In this document: positions 1 to 7,765 of the stretch, piece by piece | Position numbering within the stretch: position 1 is the stretch's first letter | How the letters are laid out: each line of letters begins with the position of its first letter | Source of the DNA: JANMAT01 sp031359995 | Lineage (GTDB): Bacteria; Actinomycetota; Acidimicrobiia; Acidimicrobiales; Ilumatobacteraceae | Length of the DNA stretch: 23,616 bases | Reading direction: 5' to 3' | NCBI GenBank assembly: GCA_031359995.1 | Contig: JANMAT010000046.1 | Coordinates: forward strand, 1 to 23,616 | Notes under the pieces: model-generated | What the model was told of the DNA's origin: nothing | Database searches by the model: none | The model's input: only the letters and a program-made list of their open reading frames with translations | Translations under genes and position numbers: made by a program

Positions 1-483
1 GGTCGGCTGCTGGTGCGGTCGTCGTCGAACTTCGGCGGGTACCTGCGCCGCCCCCAGCTCAACGCCACCGACGCCGACGGCTGGTTCGACACGGGCGACC
101 TGGCCCGGCTCGACGACCGCGGTTACGTGCGCATCACCGGGCGGGCCAAGGACGTGATCATCCGCGGGGGCGAGAACATTCCCGTGGTCGAGATCGAGGC
201 GCTGCTCTACCAGCACCCGTCGGTGGCCCAGGCGGCGATCGTGGCCTACCCCGACGAGCGCCTGGGAGAGCGGGCGTGCGCCGTCGTGGTGACCGAGCCC
301 GGCACGTCGCTGACGCTCGACGAGTTGATCGCCTTCCTGGCCGAGCACAAGGTCGCCCGCCAGTACGTGCCCGAGCGCCTGCTGGTGGTGGATGCCATGC
401 CCACCACGCCGTCGGGCAAGATCCAGAAGTTCAAGCTGCGCGAACACGTGCTCGCGGTGGAGGTCACGCCACCTTCACCGTGA
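1..483 (+). CDS. Acyl-CoA synthetase (AMP-forming), C-terminal part, 5' end outside window
   Basis: This is the last 160 codons of an ANL-superfamily acyl-CoA ligase; the reading frame is open through base 1, so the gene starts outside the window. Visible are the GWFDTGDLA motif (ATP-binding Asp region), the hinge GRAKDVIIRGGENI, and near the end PTTPSGKIQKFKLRE, which carries the catalytic lysine of the C-terminal AMP-binding_C domain. These enzymes activate carboxylic acids to acyl-CoA through an acyl-adenylate. The substrate cannot be read from this part; the hinge wording is common in cyclohexanecarboxylate/fatty-acid ligases. The stop codon lies inside the end of the convergent DeoR gene (20-nt overlap), so the two genes share their tails and have no room for a separate terminator. 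Family assignment is secure; substrate is unknown. Confidence 0.93.
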   Translation, partial: GRLLVRSSSNFGGYLRRPQLNATDADGWFDTGDLARLDDRGYVRITGRAKDVIIRGGENIPVVEIEALLYQHPSVAQAAIVAYPDERLGERACAVVVTEPGTSLTLDELIAFLAEHKVARQYVPERLLVVDAMPTTPSGKIQKFKLREHVLAVEVTPPSP

Positions 484-1219
484 GGGGGCGCACCGCCCGC
501 CGCAGCCCGGCCGACGGTGCCCGATCGGTCACGAGCGTGTCGCCGAGGCCGAAGCCGGTCAGTGCGAACACGGCGCCGCGGTCGAACTTCGACGAGTCGG
601 CCGCCAGGATGCGGCGATCGGCGATGGCGGCCATGGTGGCCGACATCTCGGCCTCGGCGTGCTCGTGCACCATGGGGCCGCGGGCGCCGTCGATGGCCGA
701 TGCCGACAGCACCGCCACGCGCACCTTCATGGAGCGCACCACCCGGAAGGCGGCCTCGTCGAAGGCGGCGCCATCGTGGTTGCGCAGCTCGACCCCGGCC
801 ATGTGGACCCGGTTGCCGGGGATGGTGGCCAGCGTGGTGGCGATGAACGACGAGTTGGTGACCACCGTGAGCCCGTGATGGCCGCGCAGGGCCTGGGCGA
901 TGAAGCTCGTGGTCGAGCCGGTGTCGAGGGCGACGGTGTCGCCGTCGTGGATCAGGCCGGCCACCGCGGCGGCGATCTTCACCTTGGCCTCGCGCTGTAC
1001 GTTCATCCGGCTCAGGAACGGCGGATCCCCCACCACCCGCGCCCCGCTGAGTGACGTGACGGCACCGTGCACCTTGCCCACGTCGCCCCGCGCCACCATG
1101 GGCCGCACGATGCGGCGGATCGTCTGGTCGGACACGTCGAGCAGGGCGGCCAGGTCGCGCACCGACACGGTGCCGCGCAGGTTCACGGCGTGCAGCACCT
1201 CGTGCTCGTACCGCTCCAC
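464..1219 (-). CDS. DeoR-family transcriptional regulator
   Basis: A 251-residue protein with an N-terminal DeoR winged helix-turn-helix (about residues 5-57, including VRDLAALLDVSDQTIRRIV) and a DeoRC sensor domain (about 75-235) with the typical LDTGSTTSFIAQAL ligand-loop motif and ADSSKFDRGAVF near the end. DeoRC domains usually sense phosphorylated sugars or related metabolites. The open frame extends 31 codons further upstream, but I chose the GTG at 1219 because the HTH begins right after it, GGAAGGGG lies a few bases in front, and the upstream codons would cover the probable operator. It is divergent from the two dehydrogenase genes starting at 1315 and is the obvious candidate for their local repressor. 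The last 20 nt overlap the convergent acyl-CoA synthetase. Family is clear; inducer is unknown. Confidence 0.9.
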   Translation of the reverse strand: MERYEHEVLHAVNLRGTVSVRDLAALLDVSDQTIRRIVRPMVARGDVGKVHGAVTSLSGARVVGDPPFLSRMNVQREAKVKIAAAVAGLIHDGDTVALDTGSTTSFIAQALRGHHGLTVVTNSSFIATTLATIPGNRVHMAGVELRNHDGAAFDEAAFRVVRSMKVRVAVLSASAIDGARGPMVHEHAEAEMSATMAAIADRRILAADSSKFDRGAVFALTGFGLGDTLVTDRAPSAGLRRAVRPLTVKVA

Positions 1220-1239
1220 GGGACCCCTTCCGACAAACG

Positions 1240-1261
1240 AACACAAAACGCCAGATGTGTT
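1240..1261. promoter_or_regulatory. Candidate operator: inverted repeat AACACA-N10-TGTGTT
   Basis: Perfect 6-bp inverted arms (1240-1245 and 1256-1261) separated by 10 bp lie midway between the divergent DeoR gene and the dehydrogenase operon. The centre-to-centre distance is about 1.5 helical turns. The right arm touches the -35-like TTGATT of the dehydrogenase promoter, so binding there would block transcription. AT-rich in an otherwise GC-rich setting. Assignment to the DeoR protein is inferred from location. Confidence 0.5.
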
Positions 1262-1289
1262 GATTCGGCGCCGACGGCAACAGTAACGT
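1260..1289 (+). promoter_or_regulatory. Candidate sigma70-type promoter of the dehydrogenase pair
   Basis: TTGATT (1260-1265) and TAACGT (1284-1289) are separated by 18 nt. They are followed by a purine-rich ribosome site GAGGGAAAGGG just before the ATG at 1315. The -35 box overlaps the right arm of the inverted repeat. Confidence 0.4.
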
Positions 1290-1314
1290 CCCGCAGCGAG
1301 GGAAAGGGTCACCG

Positions 1315-3780
1315 ATGGCAGCGCTGCCCACGTCGGCCAAGGTGGTGGTGATCGGCGGCGGCATCGTGGGTTGCTCCACCGCCTACCACCTCGCCATGCT
1401 CGGCCACACCGACACCGTGCTCGTCGAGAAGCACAAGCTCACGTCGGGCTCCACGTTCCACGCCGCTGGCCTGGTCGGCCAGCTGCGCACCTCGGCCAAC
1501 ATCACCCAGCTGCTCGGCAGCTCGGTGGAGCTGTACCGCACCCTCGAGGCCGAGACCGGGCTGGCCACCGGGTGGAAGATGAACGGCGGCCTGCGCCTGG
1601 CCTGCAACGCCGAGCGGTGGACCGAGGTGAAGCGCCAGGCCACCACGGCCACCAGCTTCGGGCTCGAGATGCACCTGCTGTCGCCGAAGGAGGCGCAGGA
1701 CCTGTGGCCGCTCATGGAGGTCGACGATGTCGTCGGCGCCGCGTTCCTGCCGACCGACGGCCAGGCCAACCCGAGCGACATCACCATGGCGCTGGCCCGC
1801 GGGGCCCGCACGGCCGGCGTGACCATCAGCGAGGACACCGAGGTCGAGCGCATCGAGGTCGTCGACGGCATCATCAAGGCGGTCGTCACCGATCGGGGTC
1901 GCATCGAGTGCGAGAAGGTCGTGGTGTGCGCCGGCCAGTGGACGCGGGCCCTGGCGGCCGCGGTCGGCGTGAACGTGCCCCTCGTACCGGTCGAGCACCA
2001 GTACGTCATCACCGAGGCGTTCAGCCCCGAGGTGTCTCGGAACCTGCCCACGCTGCGCGATCCCGATCGGCTCACGTACTACAAGGAGGAGGTGGGCGGC
2101 CTGGTGATGGGCGGGTACGAGCCGAACCCGATCCCGTGGGCGGTGGGGGGCATTCCGCGGCCGTTCCAGTTCCAACTCCTCGACAGCGACTACGACCACT
2201 TCGCCCCGCTCATGGAGCTGGCCGTCGGCCGCGTACCCGAACTGGCCCGCACCGGCATCCGCACGCTCGTCAACGGCCCCGAGAGCTTCACGCCCGATGG
2301 CAACTTCATCCTCGGTGAGGCGCCCGAGCTGCGCAACCTGTTCGTGGGAGCCGGCTTCAACGCGTTCGGCATCGCCGCCGGTGGCGGAGCGGGCATGGCG
2401 CTGGCTGAGTGGGTCGACCGCGGGGCGCCGCCCTACGACCTGTGGGTCGTCGACATCCGCCGCTTCGGTCGCACCCACCAGGACACCGAGTGGGTGCGCA
2501 CCCGCACGCTCGAGGCCTACGCCAAGCACTACACGATGGCGTGGCCGTTCGAGGAGCACCACAGCGGTCGCCCGGCGCGCATCTCGCCGCTGTACCAGCG
2601 CCTCGGGGCCAACGGCGCGTGCTTCGGCGAGAAGCTCGGGTGGGAACGGCCCAACTGGTTCGCCGACGCGAGCCTCGGCGAGACGGCCGAGGACCACTCC
2701 ACCTACGACCGGCCGAACTGGTTCGCCGCCGTCGGCCGCGAGCACCGCGCCTGCCGCGAGGGCGCCGTCGTGGTCGACCAGACCAGCTTCGCGAAGTTCG
2801 CGTTGAAGGGCCCCGACGCGATGGCCGCCCTCGACTGGATCTGCGCCAACGACGTGCACCAGCCGGTCGGCTCGCTCACCTACACCCAGATGCTCGACGG
2901 GCGTGGTGGCATCCAGTGCGATCTGACCGTGGCCCGAGTGGCCGCCGACGAGTTCTACATCGTGACCGGCACCGGATTCGCCACCCACGACCTCGACTGG
3001 ATCGACCGCAACATCCCCGCGGGCGCCAACGCCCAGCTGTTCGATGTGACCTCGGCCTGGTCGGTGCTCGTGCTCATGGGGCCGCGCTCGCGCGACGTGC
3101 TCGCGGCGCTCACCACCACCGATCTGCGCAGCGACGCGTTCCCGTTCGGCGCCATGCGGACCATCGGCATCGCCGGCTGCCCGGTGCGGGCCCTGCGCGT
3201 CACGTACATGGGCGAGCTCGGGTGGGAGCTGCACCTGCCCGTCGAGTTCGCCGCCCGTGTGTACGACTCGCTGAAGCAGGCCGGCGCCGCCCACGGCCTG
3301 ATCGACGCCGGCTACCGCGCCGTCGAGAGCTGCCGGTTGGAGAAGGGCTACCGGGCGTGGGGGAGCGACATCGGTCCCGACCACACCCCGCTGGAGGCCG
3401 GGCTCGGGTGGGCGGTGAAGACCGCGACCGAGCGGCCGTTCCTGGGCCGCGAGGCGATCCTGGCCCAGCGCCATCGGGGCATCGGCAAGCTGCTGGCCAC
3501 GTTCACGGTCGACCCGTCCGTCGTGCTGCTCGGCCGCGAGACGATCTTCCGCGACGGCGAGCGCGTCGGCTGGCTCAGCAGCGCCGGCTTCGGGTACACG
3601 GTCGAGCGCTCCATCGGCCTCGGCTACGTGCGCCGGCCCGAGCAGTTCGCTCCCGTCGCCGAGTTCGGCGCCTGGGTGTCGGCCGGCACCTATGAGCTCG
3701 AGGTCGGCACCGAGCGGGTGTCCGCCGCGGTCACCCGCCAACCGTTGTACGACCCGACCAACGCCCGAGTGAAGGCCTGA
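1315..3780 (+). CDS. FAD-dependent oxidoreductase/GcvT fusion, dimethylglycine/sarcosine dehydrogenase family (first paralog)
   Basis: An 821-residue protein with the full DMGDH/SDH layout. The N-terminal DAO-type FAD domain (about 9-370) has the dinucleotide motif VVIGGGIVG. It is followed by a FAO_M linker (about 370-430), a GcvT folate-binding domain (about 430-700) and a GcvT C-terminal barrel (about 720-810). His49 in LTSGSTFHAAG matches the histidine that carries covalently bound FAD in mammalian dimethylglycine dehydrogenase. The GcvT part retains RLEKGYRAWGSDI...TPLEAGLG. Family members oxidatively demethylate N-methyl amines and pass the one-carbon unit to tetrahydrofolate. The ATG has a strong ribosome site. 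It lies 6 nt upstream of a paralog, probably one transcript controlled by the divergent DeoR protein. Substrate is not readable; dimethylglycine, sarcosine or another methylated amine are possible. Confidence 0.92.
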   Translation: MAALPTSAKVVVIGGGIVGCSTAYHLAMLGHTDTVLVEKHKLTSGSTFHAAGLVGQLRTSANITQLLGSSVELYRTLEAETGLATGWKMNGGLRLACNAERWTEVKRQATTATSFGLEMHLLSPKEAQDLWPLMEVDDVVGAAFLPTDGQANPSDITMALARGARTAGVTISEDTEVERIEVVDGIIKAVVTDRGRIECEKVVVCAGQWTRALAAAVGVNVPLVPVEHQYVITEAFSPEVSRNLPTLRDPDRLTYYKEEVGGLVMGGYEPNPIPWAVGGIPRPFQFQLLDSDYDHFAPLMELAVGRVPELARTGIRTLVNGPESFTPDGNFILGEAPELRNLFVGAGFNAFGIAAGGGAGMALAEWVDRGAPPYDLWVVDIRRFGRTHQDTEWVRTRTLEAYAKHYTMAWPFEEHHSGRPARISPLYQRLGANGACFGEKLGWERPNWFADASLGETAEDHSTYDRPNWFAAVGREHRACREGAVVVDQTSFAKFALKGPDAMAALDWICANDVHQPVGSLTYTQMLDGRGGIQCDLTVARVAADEFYIVTGTGFATHDLDWIDRNIPAGANAQLFDVTSAWSVLVLMGPRSRDVLAALTTTDLRSDAFPFGAMRTIGIAGCPVRALRVTYMGELGWELHLPVEFAARVYDSLKQAGAAHGLIDAGYRAVESCRLEKGYRAWGSDIGPDHTPLEAGLGWAVKTATERPFLGREAILAQRHRGIGKLLATFTVDPSVVLLGRETIFRDGERVGWLSSAGFGYTVERSIGLGYVRRPEQFAPVAEFGAWVSAGTYELEVGTERVSAAVTRQPLYDPTNARVKA

Positions 3781-3786
3781 ACGACC

Positions 3787-6222
3787 ATGCCGGTACCGCC
3801 CGCCCGTGCCCGCATCGTCATCATCGGGGGAGGCATCCTCGGCTGTTCCATCGCCTACTGGCTCACGAAGTACGGCGAGGGCGACGTGGTGCTGCTGGAG
3901 CAGCACCAGCTGACCGACGGGGCCACGTGGCACGCCGCCGGCCTGGTCGGCCAGCTGCGGTCGTCACGCAACACGACCCGCATGCTGGAGCAGTCGGTCG
4001 AGATGTACCGCGGGCTCGAGGCCGAGACCGGCCAGGTGGTCGACTGGCACGAGACGGGCAGCTTGCGCCTGTCGTGCTCGCCCGAGCGGACCATGGAACT
4101 GCGGCGTCTGGCCACCATGGCCAAGTCGTTCGGCCTGCCGATGGACATCATCACGCCGGCGCGGGCGCTGGAGCTGTTCCCGCTCATGAGCCTCACCGAC
4201 GTGGAAGCCGCCTGCTTCCTGCCCACCGATGGGTACATCGACCCGGCCTCGGTCACCCAGGCCATCGCCCGCGGCGCCCGCATGCGGGGCGCGATCATCT
4301 GCGAGAACACGGCGGTGACCTCGATCACCGTCGAGGGGCGGCGGTGCACCACGGTGCACATCGCCACGGGCGACACCATCGAGTGCGAGATGGTCGTGAA
4401 CGCCGCGGGCATGTGGGGCATGGAGGTGGGCCGCCTCGTCGGCGCACGCGTGCCCGCCGTGGCCGTGGAGCACCAGTACCTGCTGAGCGGCCCGATCGAG
4501 GGTTGGACGCCGGTGGAGCTGGGCCAGCTCCCGACGATGCGCGACCCCGACCACCTCGTGTACTACAAGCCCGACGGCCCTGGCCTGCTCGTGGGTGGCT
4601 ACGAACCCGACACCGTCGCCTTCGGTGTGGATCACGACATCCCGTCGCCGTTCCAGCGGCGGCTGTTCGACCCGAACATGGACCGCTTCGCCCAGATCGC
4701 CGAGCTGGCCCACAAGCGCACGCCGGTGCTGGAAGCGGCCGGCATCCGCAGCCTGGTGAACGGGCCCATCCCGTACTCGGCCGACGCCGACTTCGTCATG
4801 GGTCGGGCCCCCGAGCTCGACAACTTCTACGTGGCCACCGGCTTCCTGTACGGCATCGCCGCCGGTGGCGGTGCCGGCAAGATGATGGCCGAGTGGATGC
4901 TCGAGGGTCGGCCGTCGCTCGACCTGTGGCCGCTCGACGTGCGCCGTTTCTCGTTCCACCACACCACGAGGCACTTCATGACGCCGCGCCTGGTGGAGCT
5001 GTACGGCCACCACTACAAGCTGTCGGCGCCGGGGTCCGAACACGTGACGTCGCGCGGGGTGCGCCGCAGCCCGTTGCACCACGTGCTGGCGGCCCGCGGC
5101 GCCGTGTTCGGCTCGCGGGGCGGCTGGGAGCGGCCCAACTGGTTCGCGCCCGCCGGCGTGGCGCCGGTCGACGAGCCGTCGTTCACCGGCGGCAACTCGT
5201 GGGAGCACGTGGGGCGTGAAGCCGAGGCCGTGCGCAACGGGGTGGCGCTGATCGACCAGACCAGCTTCGCCAAGTTCGAGATCTCGGGCCCCGGCGCGCT
5301 CGCGGCGGTGCAGTGGCTGGCCGTGGCCGACCTGGACAAGTCCATCGGCACGGTCACCTACACCCAGTTGTGCAACGAGCGTGGTGGCATCGAGTGCGAC
5401 CTGACCATGGTGCGCACCGCGCCCGACCGCTGGTACGTGGTCACCGGCGCCGCGTTCGGTGCCCACGACATGGGCTGGTTCCGTGCGCACCTGCCGACGG
5501 ACGGCTCGGTGCACCTGCACGACGTCACGTCGGCGCGCGCCGTCATCAACCTGTGCGGCCCTCAGTCGCGTGACGTGCTGCAGGCCGTGTCTGAGGACGA
5601 CGTGTCGGCAGCCGCCTTCCGCTACGGCCGGGCGCGCCAGATCACCGTCGGCGCGGCGCCCGTGCTGGCCCTGCGCATCGGCTACACCGGCGAGCTCGGC
5701 TGGGAGCTGCACGTGCCCACCGAGTACGCCGCCCACGTGGACGAGGTGCTGCGGACCGCCGGCGCACCCCACGGCATCGTCGACGTGGGCTACCGCGCCG
5801 TCGACCGGCTCCGCGTCGAGAAGGGCTACGTGTACTGGTCCACCGATGTCACGCCCGACACCACCCCGCTCGAGGCCGGGCTCGGGTGGCGCATCGCGTG
5901 GGACAAGGGCGACTTCTGCGGGCGCGACGCCTTGGTCGCCCAGCGGGCCGCAGGAGTCGCCAGGCGGCTCTGCACGTTCACGCTCGAACAGATGGCCTAC
6001 GCGGTGGGCGGCGAGGCGATCATCGCCGACGGCACGGTGGTGGGCTTCACCACCACGGCCAACTTCGGGCCCTCCACCGGCAAGCCCGTCGCCTATGGCT
6101 ACCTGCCCGTCGAGCTGGCCGACCGCACCGACTTCGTCATCGAGGTGTACGGCAAGCCGGTGCCCGCCGTGCGCCACGACGGCCCGCTCTACGACCCGAC
6201 AGGAGCCCGCCTGCGGGCCTGA
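3787..6222 (+). CDS. FAD-dependent oxidoreductase/GcvT fusion, dimethylglycine/sarcosine dehydrogenase family (second paralog)
   Basis: An 811-residue protein collinear along its length with the gene immediately upstream. It has the FAD motif VIIGGGILG, His49 in LTDGATWHAAG as candidate covalent flavin site, the FAO_M linker, and GcvT and GcvT_C domains with RVEKGYVYWSTD...TPLEAGLG. Many blocks are shared with the first paralog (for example VEHQY, DQTSFAKF, GELGWELH), but the two differ at most positions outside the motifs. They are therefore an old duplication rather than a recent copy. Where the first protein has RAWGSD in the folate-domain signature, this one has VYWSTD, so substrate or folate handling may differ. 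The start ATG lies 6 nt after the upstream stop, implying co-transcription. The two may act on successive N-methyl groups, but this is inference. Confidence 0.92.
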   Translation: MPVPPARARIVIIGGGILGCSIAYWLTKYGEGDVVLLEQHQLTDGATWHAAGLVGQLRSSRNTTRMLEQSVEMYRGLEAETGQVVDWHETGSLRLSCSPERTMELRRLATMAKSFGLPMDIITPARALELFPLMSLTDVEAACFLPTDGYIDPASVTQAIARGARMRGAIICENTAVTSITVEGRRCTTVHIATGDTIECEMVVNAAGMWGMEVGRLVGARVPAVAVEHQYLLSGPIEGWTPVELGQLPTMRDPDHLVYYKPDGPGLLVGGYEPDTVAFGVDHDIPSPFQRRLFDPNMDRFAQIAELAHKRTPVLEAAGIRSLVNGPIPYSADADFVMGRAPELDNFYVATGFLYGIAAGGGAGKMMAEWMLEGRPSLDLWPLDVRRFSFHHTTRHFMTPRLVELYGHHYKLSAPGSEHVTSRGVRRSPLHHVLAARGAVFGSRGGWERPNWFAPAGVAPVDEPSFTGGNSWEHVGREAEAVRNGVALIDQTSFAKFEISGPGALAAVQWLAVADLDKSIGTVTYTQLCNERGGIECDLTMVRTAPDRWYVVTGAAFGAHDMGWFRAHLPTDGSVHLHDVTSARAVINLCGPQSRDVLQAVSEDDVSAAAFRYGRARQITVGAAPVLALRIGYTGELGWELHVPTEYAAHVDEVLRTAGAPHGIVDVGYRAVDRLRVEKGYVYWSTDVTPDTTPLEAGLGWRIAWDKGDFCGRDALVAQRAAGVARRLCTFTLEQMAYAVGGEAIIADGTVVGFTTTANFGPSTGKPVAYGYLPVELADRTDFVIEVYGKPVPAVRHDGPLYDPTGARLRA

Positions 6223-6245
6223 CCTGTCGGCCGACGTTCGCTACG

Positions 6246-6809
6246 GTGGGCGGGATCGAGACCGGACCCGACCACCACATCGCGCACTCGTCGCCCGCTC
6301 CGTTCGTCGTGCGGTCGTTGGGTGTCCAGGCCCGCGTGCTGCTGGTCCATGCCGTGGTGGCGTTCCTGGCCTGTGCGGCGGCGTCGGCCGCATGGGGCTT
6401 GCGCATCTTCCTGGCCTTCCCGTTGCTCATCGCCTACTGCTGGTGGCACGCCGGCCGCATCAGCCTCGCCGTCGCCGACGGTTCGGTGCTGGTGATGAAC
6501 ACGTGGCGCCGTCGCCGCTTCGCCACCGCCGACGTGGTCGAGGTCCGCGCCGCAGCACCGAGGCTCGCCCGCGCCACCGACCGCTGCCTGGCCTTCGTGC
6601 TGCGCGACGGCACCATCGTGCGCAGCGTGGCCACGTTGTGGCCCGGTGCCGTCTCGGCCGTCCGCATACGCGAGCTGGTCGTCGCCGCCCTGCCGCCAAC
6701 GGTGCCGTTCCGGGCGCTGGCACCGTCGGGTCGTGCACCGGTGCGGCGGCGACGCCGTTCGCGCACGTCGCCGCTGAGCGCCGCCGCATGGCAGGTGCCG
6801 AGCCCGTAG
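6246..6809 (+). CDS. Small membrane protein with bacterial PH-like domain
   Basis: A 187-residue protein if the GTG at 6246 is used. Two hydrophobic segments follow one another (from ARVLLVHAVVAFLACAAASA to LRIFLAFPLLIAYCWW), then a basic, beta-rich cytosolic part. The pattern GRISLAVADGSVLVMNTWRRRRF...DVVEVRAA...CLAFVLRDGTIVRS resembles bPH-type domains of actinobacterial membrane proteins. The tail is Arg-rich and probably disordered. No function can be named. The start is uncertain: GTG 6246 overlaps a -10-like TACGGT (6242-6247), so the true start may be the GTG at 6309, which keeps both membrane segments. It sits downstream of the dehydrogenase pair with its own apparent promoter. Confidence 0.65.
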   Translation: MGGIETGPDHHIAHSSPAPFVVRSLGVQARVLLVHAVVAFLACAAASAAWGLRIFLAFPLLIAYCWWHAGRISLAVADGSVLVMNTWRRRRFATADVVEVRAAAPRLARATDRCLAFVLRDGTIVRSVATLWPGAVSAVRIRELVVAALPPTVPFRALAPSGRAPVRRRRRSRTSPLSAAAWQVPSP

Positions 6810-6840
6810 GGCCGACATCGACGCCGACCGGTCAGCGGCC

Positions 6841-6875
6841 TACGCTGGGGGCGAGGGAACCGGCGTCGCAGGAGG
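6841..6875 (+). promoter_or_regulatory. -10 box and Shine-Dalgarno of the VOC gene
   Basis: TACGCT (6841-6846) fits the TAnnnT -10 pattern seen in front of several genes here. AGGAGG (6870-6875) ends 6 nt before the ATG at 6882 and fixes that start. Unlike most neighbouring single-gene units, this transcript would have a conventional leader. Confidence 0.5.
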
Positions 6876-6881
6876 CGTGGC

Positions 6882-7442
6882 ATGGGGAGCAACACGGAGT
6901 TCGAGTTCGGTGGCATCAACCACCTGGCGCTCGTGAGCAGTGACATGGCGCGCACCGTCGACTTCTACACGAACGTGTTGGGCATGCCGCTCATCAAGAC
7001 GCTGGAGATCCCCGGTGGTGGCCAGCACTTCTTCTTCGACTGCGGCAAGGGTGATTCGCTGGCCTTCTTCTGGTTCCCCGGGGCACCGCCGGCCGCGCCC
7101 GGTATCGCGTCGGCCGGCCACCTGCCCGGTGGGGGCGACATCGTGTCGGCCCACGGCTCCATGAACCACGTCGCCTTCGACGTGCCCGTCGACCGCTTCG
7201 ACGCTTACGTGCAGAAGCTGCGCGACAAGGGCGTCGCCGTGAGCCCTGTGCTCAACCACGATGACAGCGAGTCGACCATCGCCCGCGAGCTGCACGACGG
7301 GGTGTTCGTGCGCTCGGTGTACTTCCGCGACCCCGACGGCGTGCTGCTCGAGTTCGCCTGCTGGACGCGCCCGTTCGGCCCCGACGACGTGGCCCACGCG
7401 CCGGCCAACGCCGACGGCGAGCGCGTCCAGCCCGTCGGCTGA
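6882..7442 (+). CDS. VOC-family (glyoxalase/extradiol dioxygenase-like) protein
   Basis: A 186-residue protein of the vicinal-oxygen-chelate fold. The first beta-alpha-beta-beta-beta module begins with GINHLALVSSDMARTVDFYTNVLGM and the second with GSMNHVAFDVP. It ends in the classic RDPDGVLLEF. Likely metal ligands are His14, His96 and Glu157, the positions used by glyoxalase I, fosfomycin-resistance proteins and extradiol dioxygenases. Length and two-module architecture are normal for a single-domain VOC protein that dimerises. The reaction cannot be deduced. The nearby Rieske oxygenase and ferredoxin would fit a ring-cleavage or aromatic-degradation role, but the gene has its own promoter and is convergent with the next gene (16-nt gap). 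Confidence 0.88.
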   Translation: MGSNTEFEFGGINHLALVSSDMARTVDFYTNVLGMPLIKTLEIPGGGQHFFFDCGKGDSLAFFWFPGAPPAAPGIASAGHLPGGGDIVSAHGSMNHVAFDVPVDRFDAYVQKLRDKGVAVSPVLNHDDSESTIARELHDGVFVRSVYFRDPDGVLLEFACWTRPFGPDDVAHAPANADGERVQPVG

Positions 7443-7458
7443 CCGCGTGCCGCGCCGC

Positions 7459-7722
7459 TCAGGCGGTGAGGCACTGCTGCAGGAAGGCGACGAGCTTGGC
7501 CCGGTCCTGCTCGATGCGCAGGCCGGTCTCGGGCTGGCGGCTGATGGCGAGCGACGGGCAGAACACGTTCGCCTCGCCGCAGAAGAAGTGGGGCGAGCCG
7601 AGCACGCCGCGGGCCTTGCCGTCGTCCCAGTCGACCCGCACCTGCTGACGATCGGCGTCGTCGGGCAGGCCCACGCCGAGCTCACGGGCGATGCAGATGT
7701 CAGCGAACACCTCGATCTGCAT
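7459..7722 (-). CDS. DsbA-family-like protein lacking its central helical part
   Basis: An 87-residue open frame. Its first ten residues (MQIEVFADIC) match the N-terminal strand and first active-site Cys of DsbA/FrnE-type actinobacterial oxidoreductases. From IARELGV onward it matches the family's C-terminal end, with SPHFF, VFCPSLAIS and GLRI...LVAFLQQC. Relatives are about 200 residues long, so roughly 110-120 residues (rest of the active site, helical insertion) are missing, and the frame is kept across the join. A TAGTCT box 7 nt before the ATG suggests the gene is still transcribed as a leaderless mRNA. It may be an internally deleted pseudogene, an assembly collapse, or a reduced thioredoxin-fold protein. 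Without the second active-site Cys and the helical domain, normal disulfide chemistry is unlikely. Confidence 0.6.
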   Translation of the reverse strand: MQIEVFADICIARELGVGLPDDADRQQVRVDWDDGKARGVLGSPHFFCGEANVFCPSLAISRQPETGLRIEQDRAKLVAFLQQCLTA

Positions 7723-7729
7723 CGACCGC

Positions 7730-7735
7730 AGACTA
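7730..7735 (-). promoter_or_regulatory. -10 box TAGTCT, leaderless arrangement
   Basis: On the minus strand TAGTCT is followed by 7 nt and then the ATG at 7722. That puts the transcription start at or next to the start codon. No Shine-Dalgarno precedes the ATG. Confidence 0.5.
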
Positions 7736-7765
7736 CCCCGGGCCGCAGGAGCGACCCTGCTCACA

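Noticed and set aside
1309..1379. Upstream extension of the DeoR gene across the divergent spacer
   Set aside because: The extension would cover the operator and promoter and has no family-like sequence; the GTG at 1219 directly precedes the HTH and has a ribosome site.
1309..3933. Long open frame on the minus strand antisense to the first dehydrogenase gene
   Set aside because: Its product is a low-complexity His/Gly/Arg/Ala-rich string with no motifs, and the opposite strand encodes a complete four-domain enzyme. Such frames are expected in GC-rich DNA.
3964..6177. Long open frame on the minus strand antisense to the second dehydrogenase gene
   Set aside because: Same reason: composition typical of antisense translation of GC-rich codons, no start signal and no recognisable domain.
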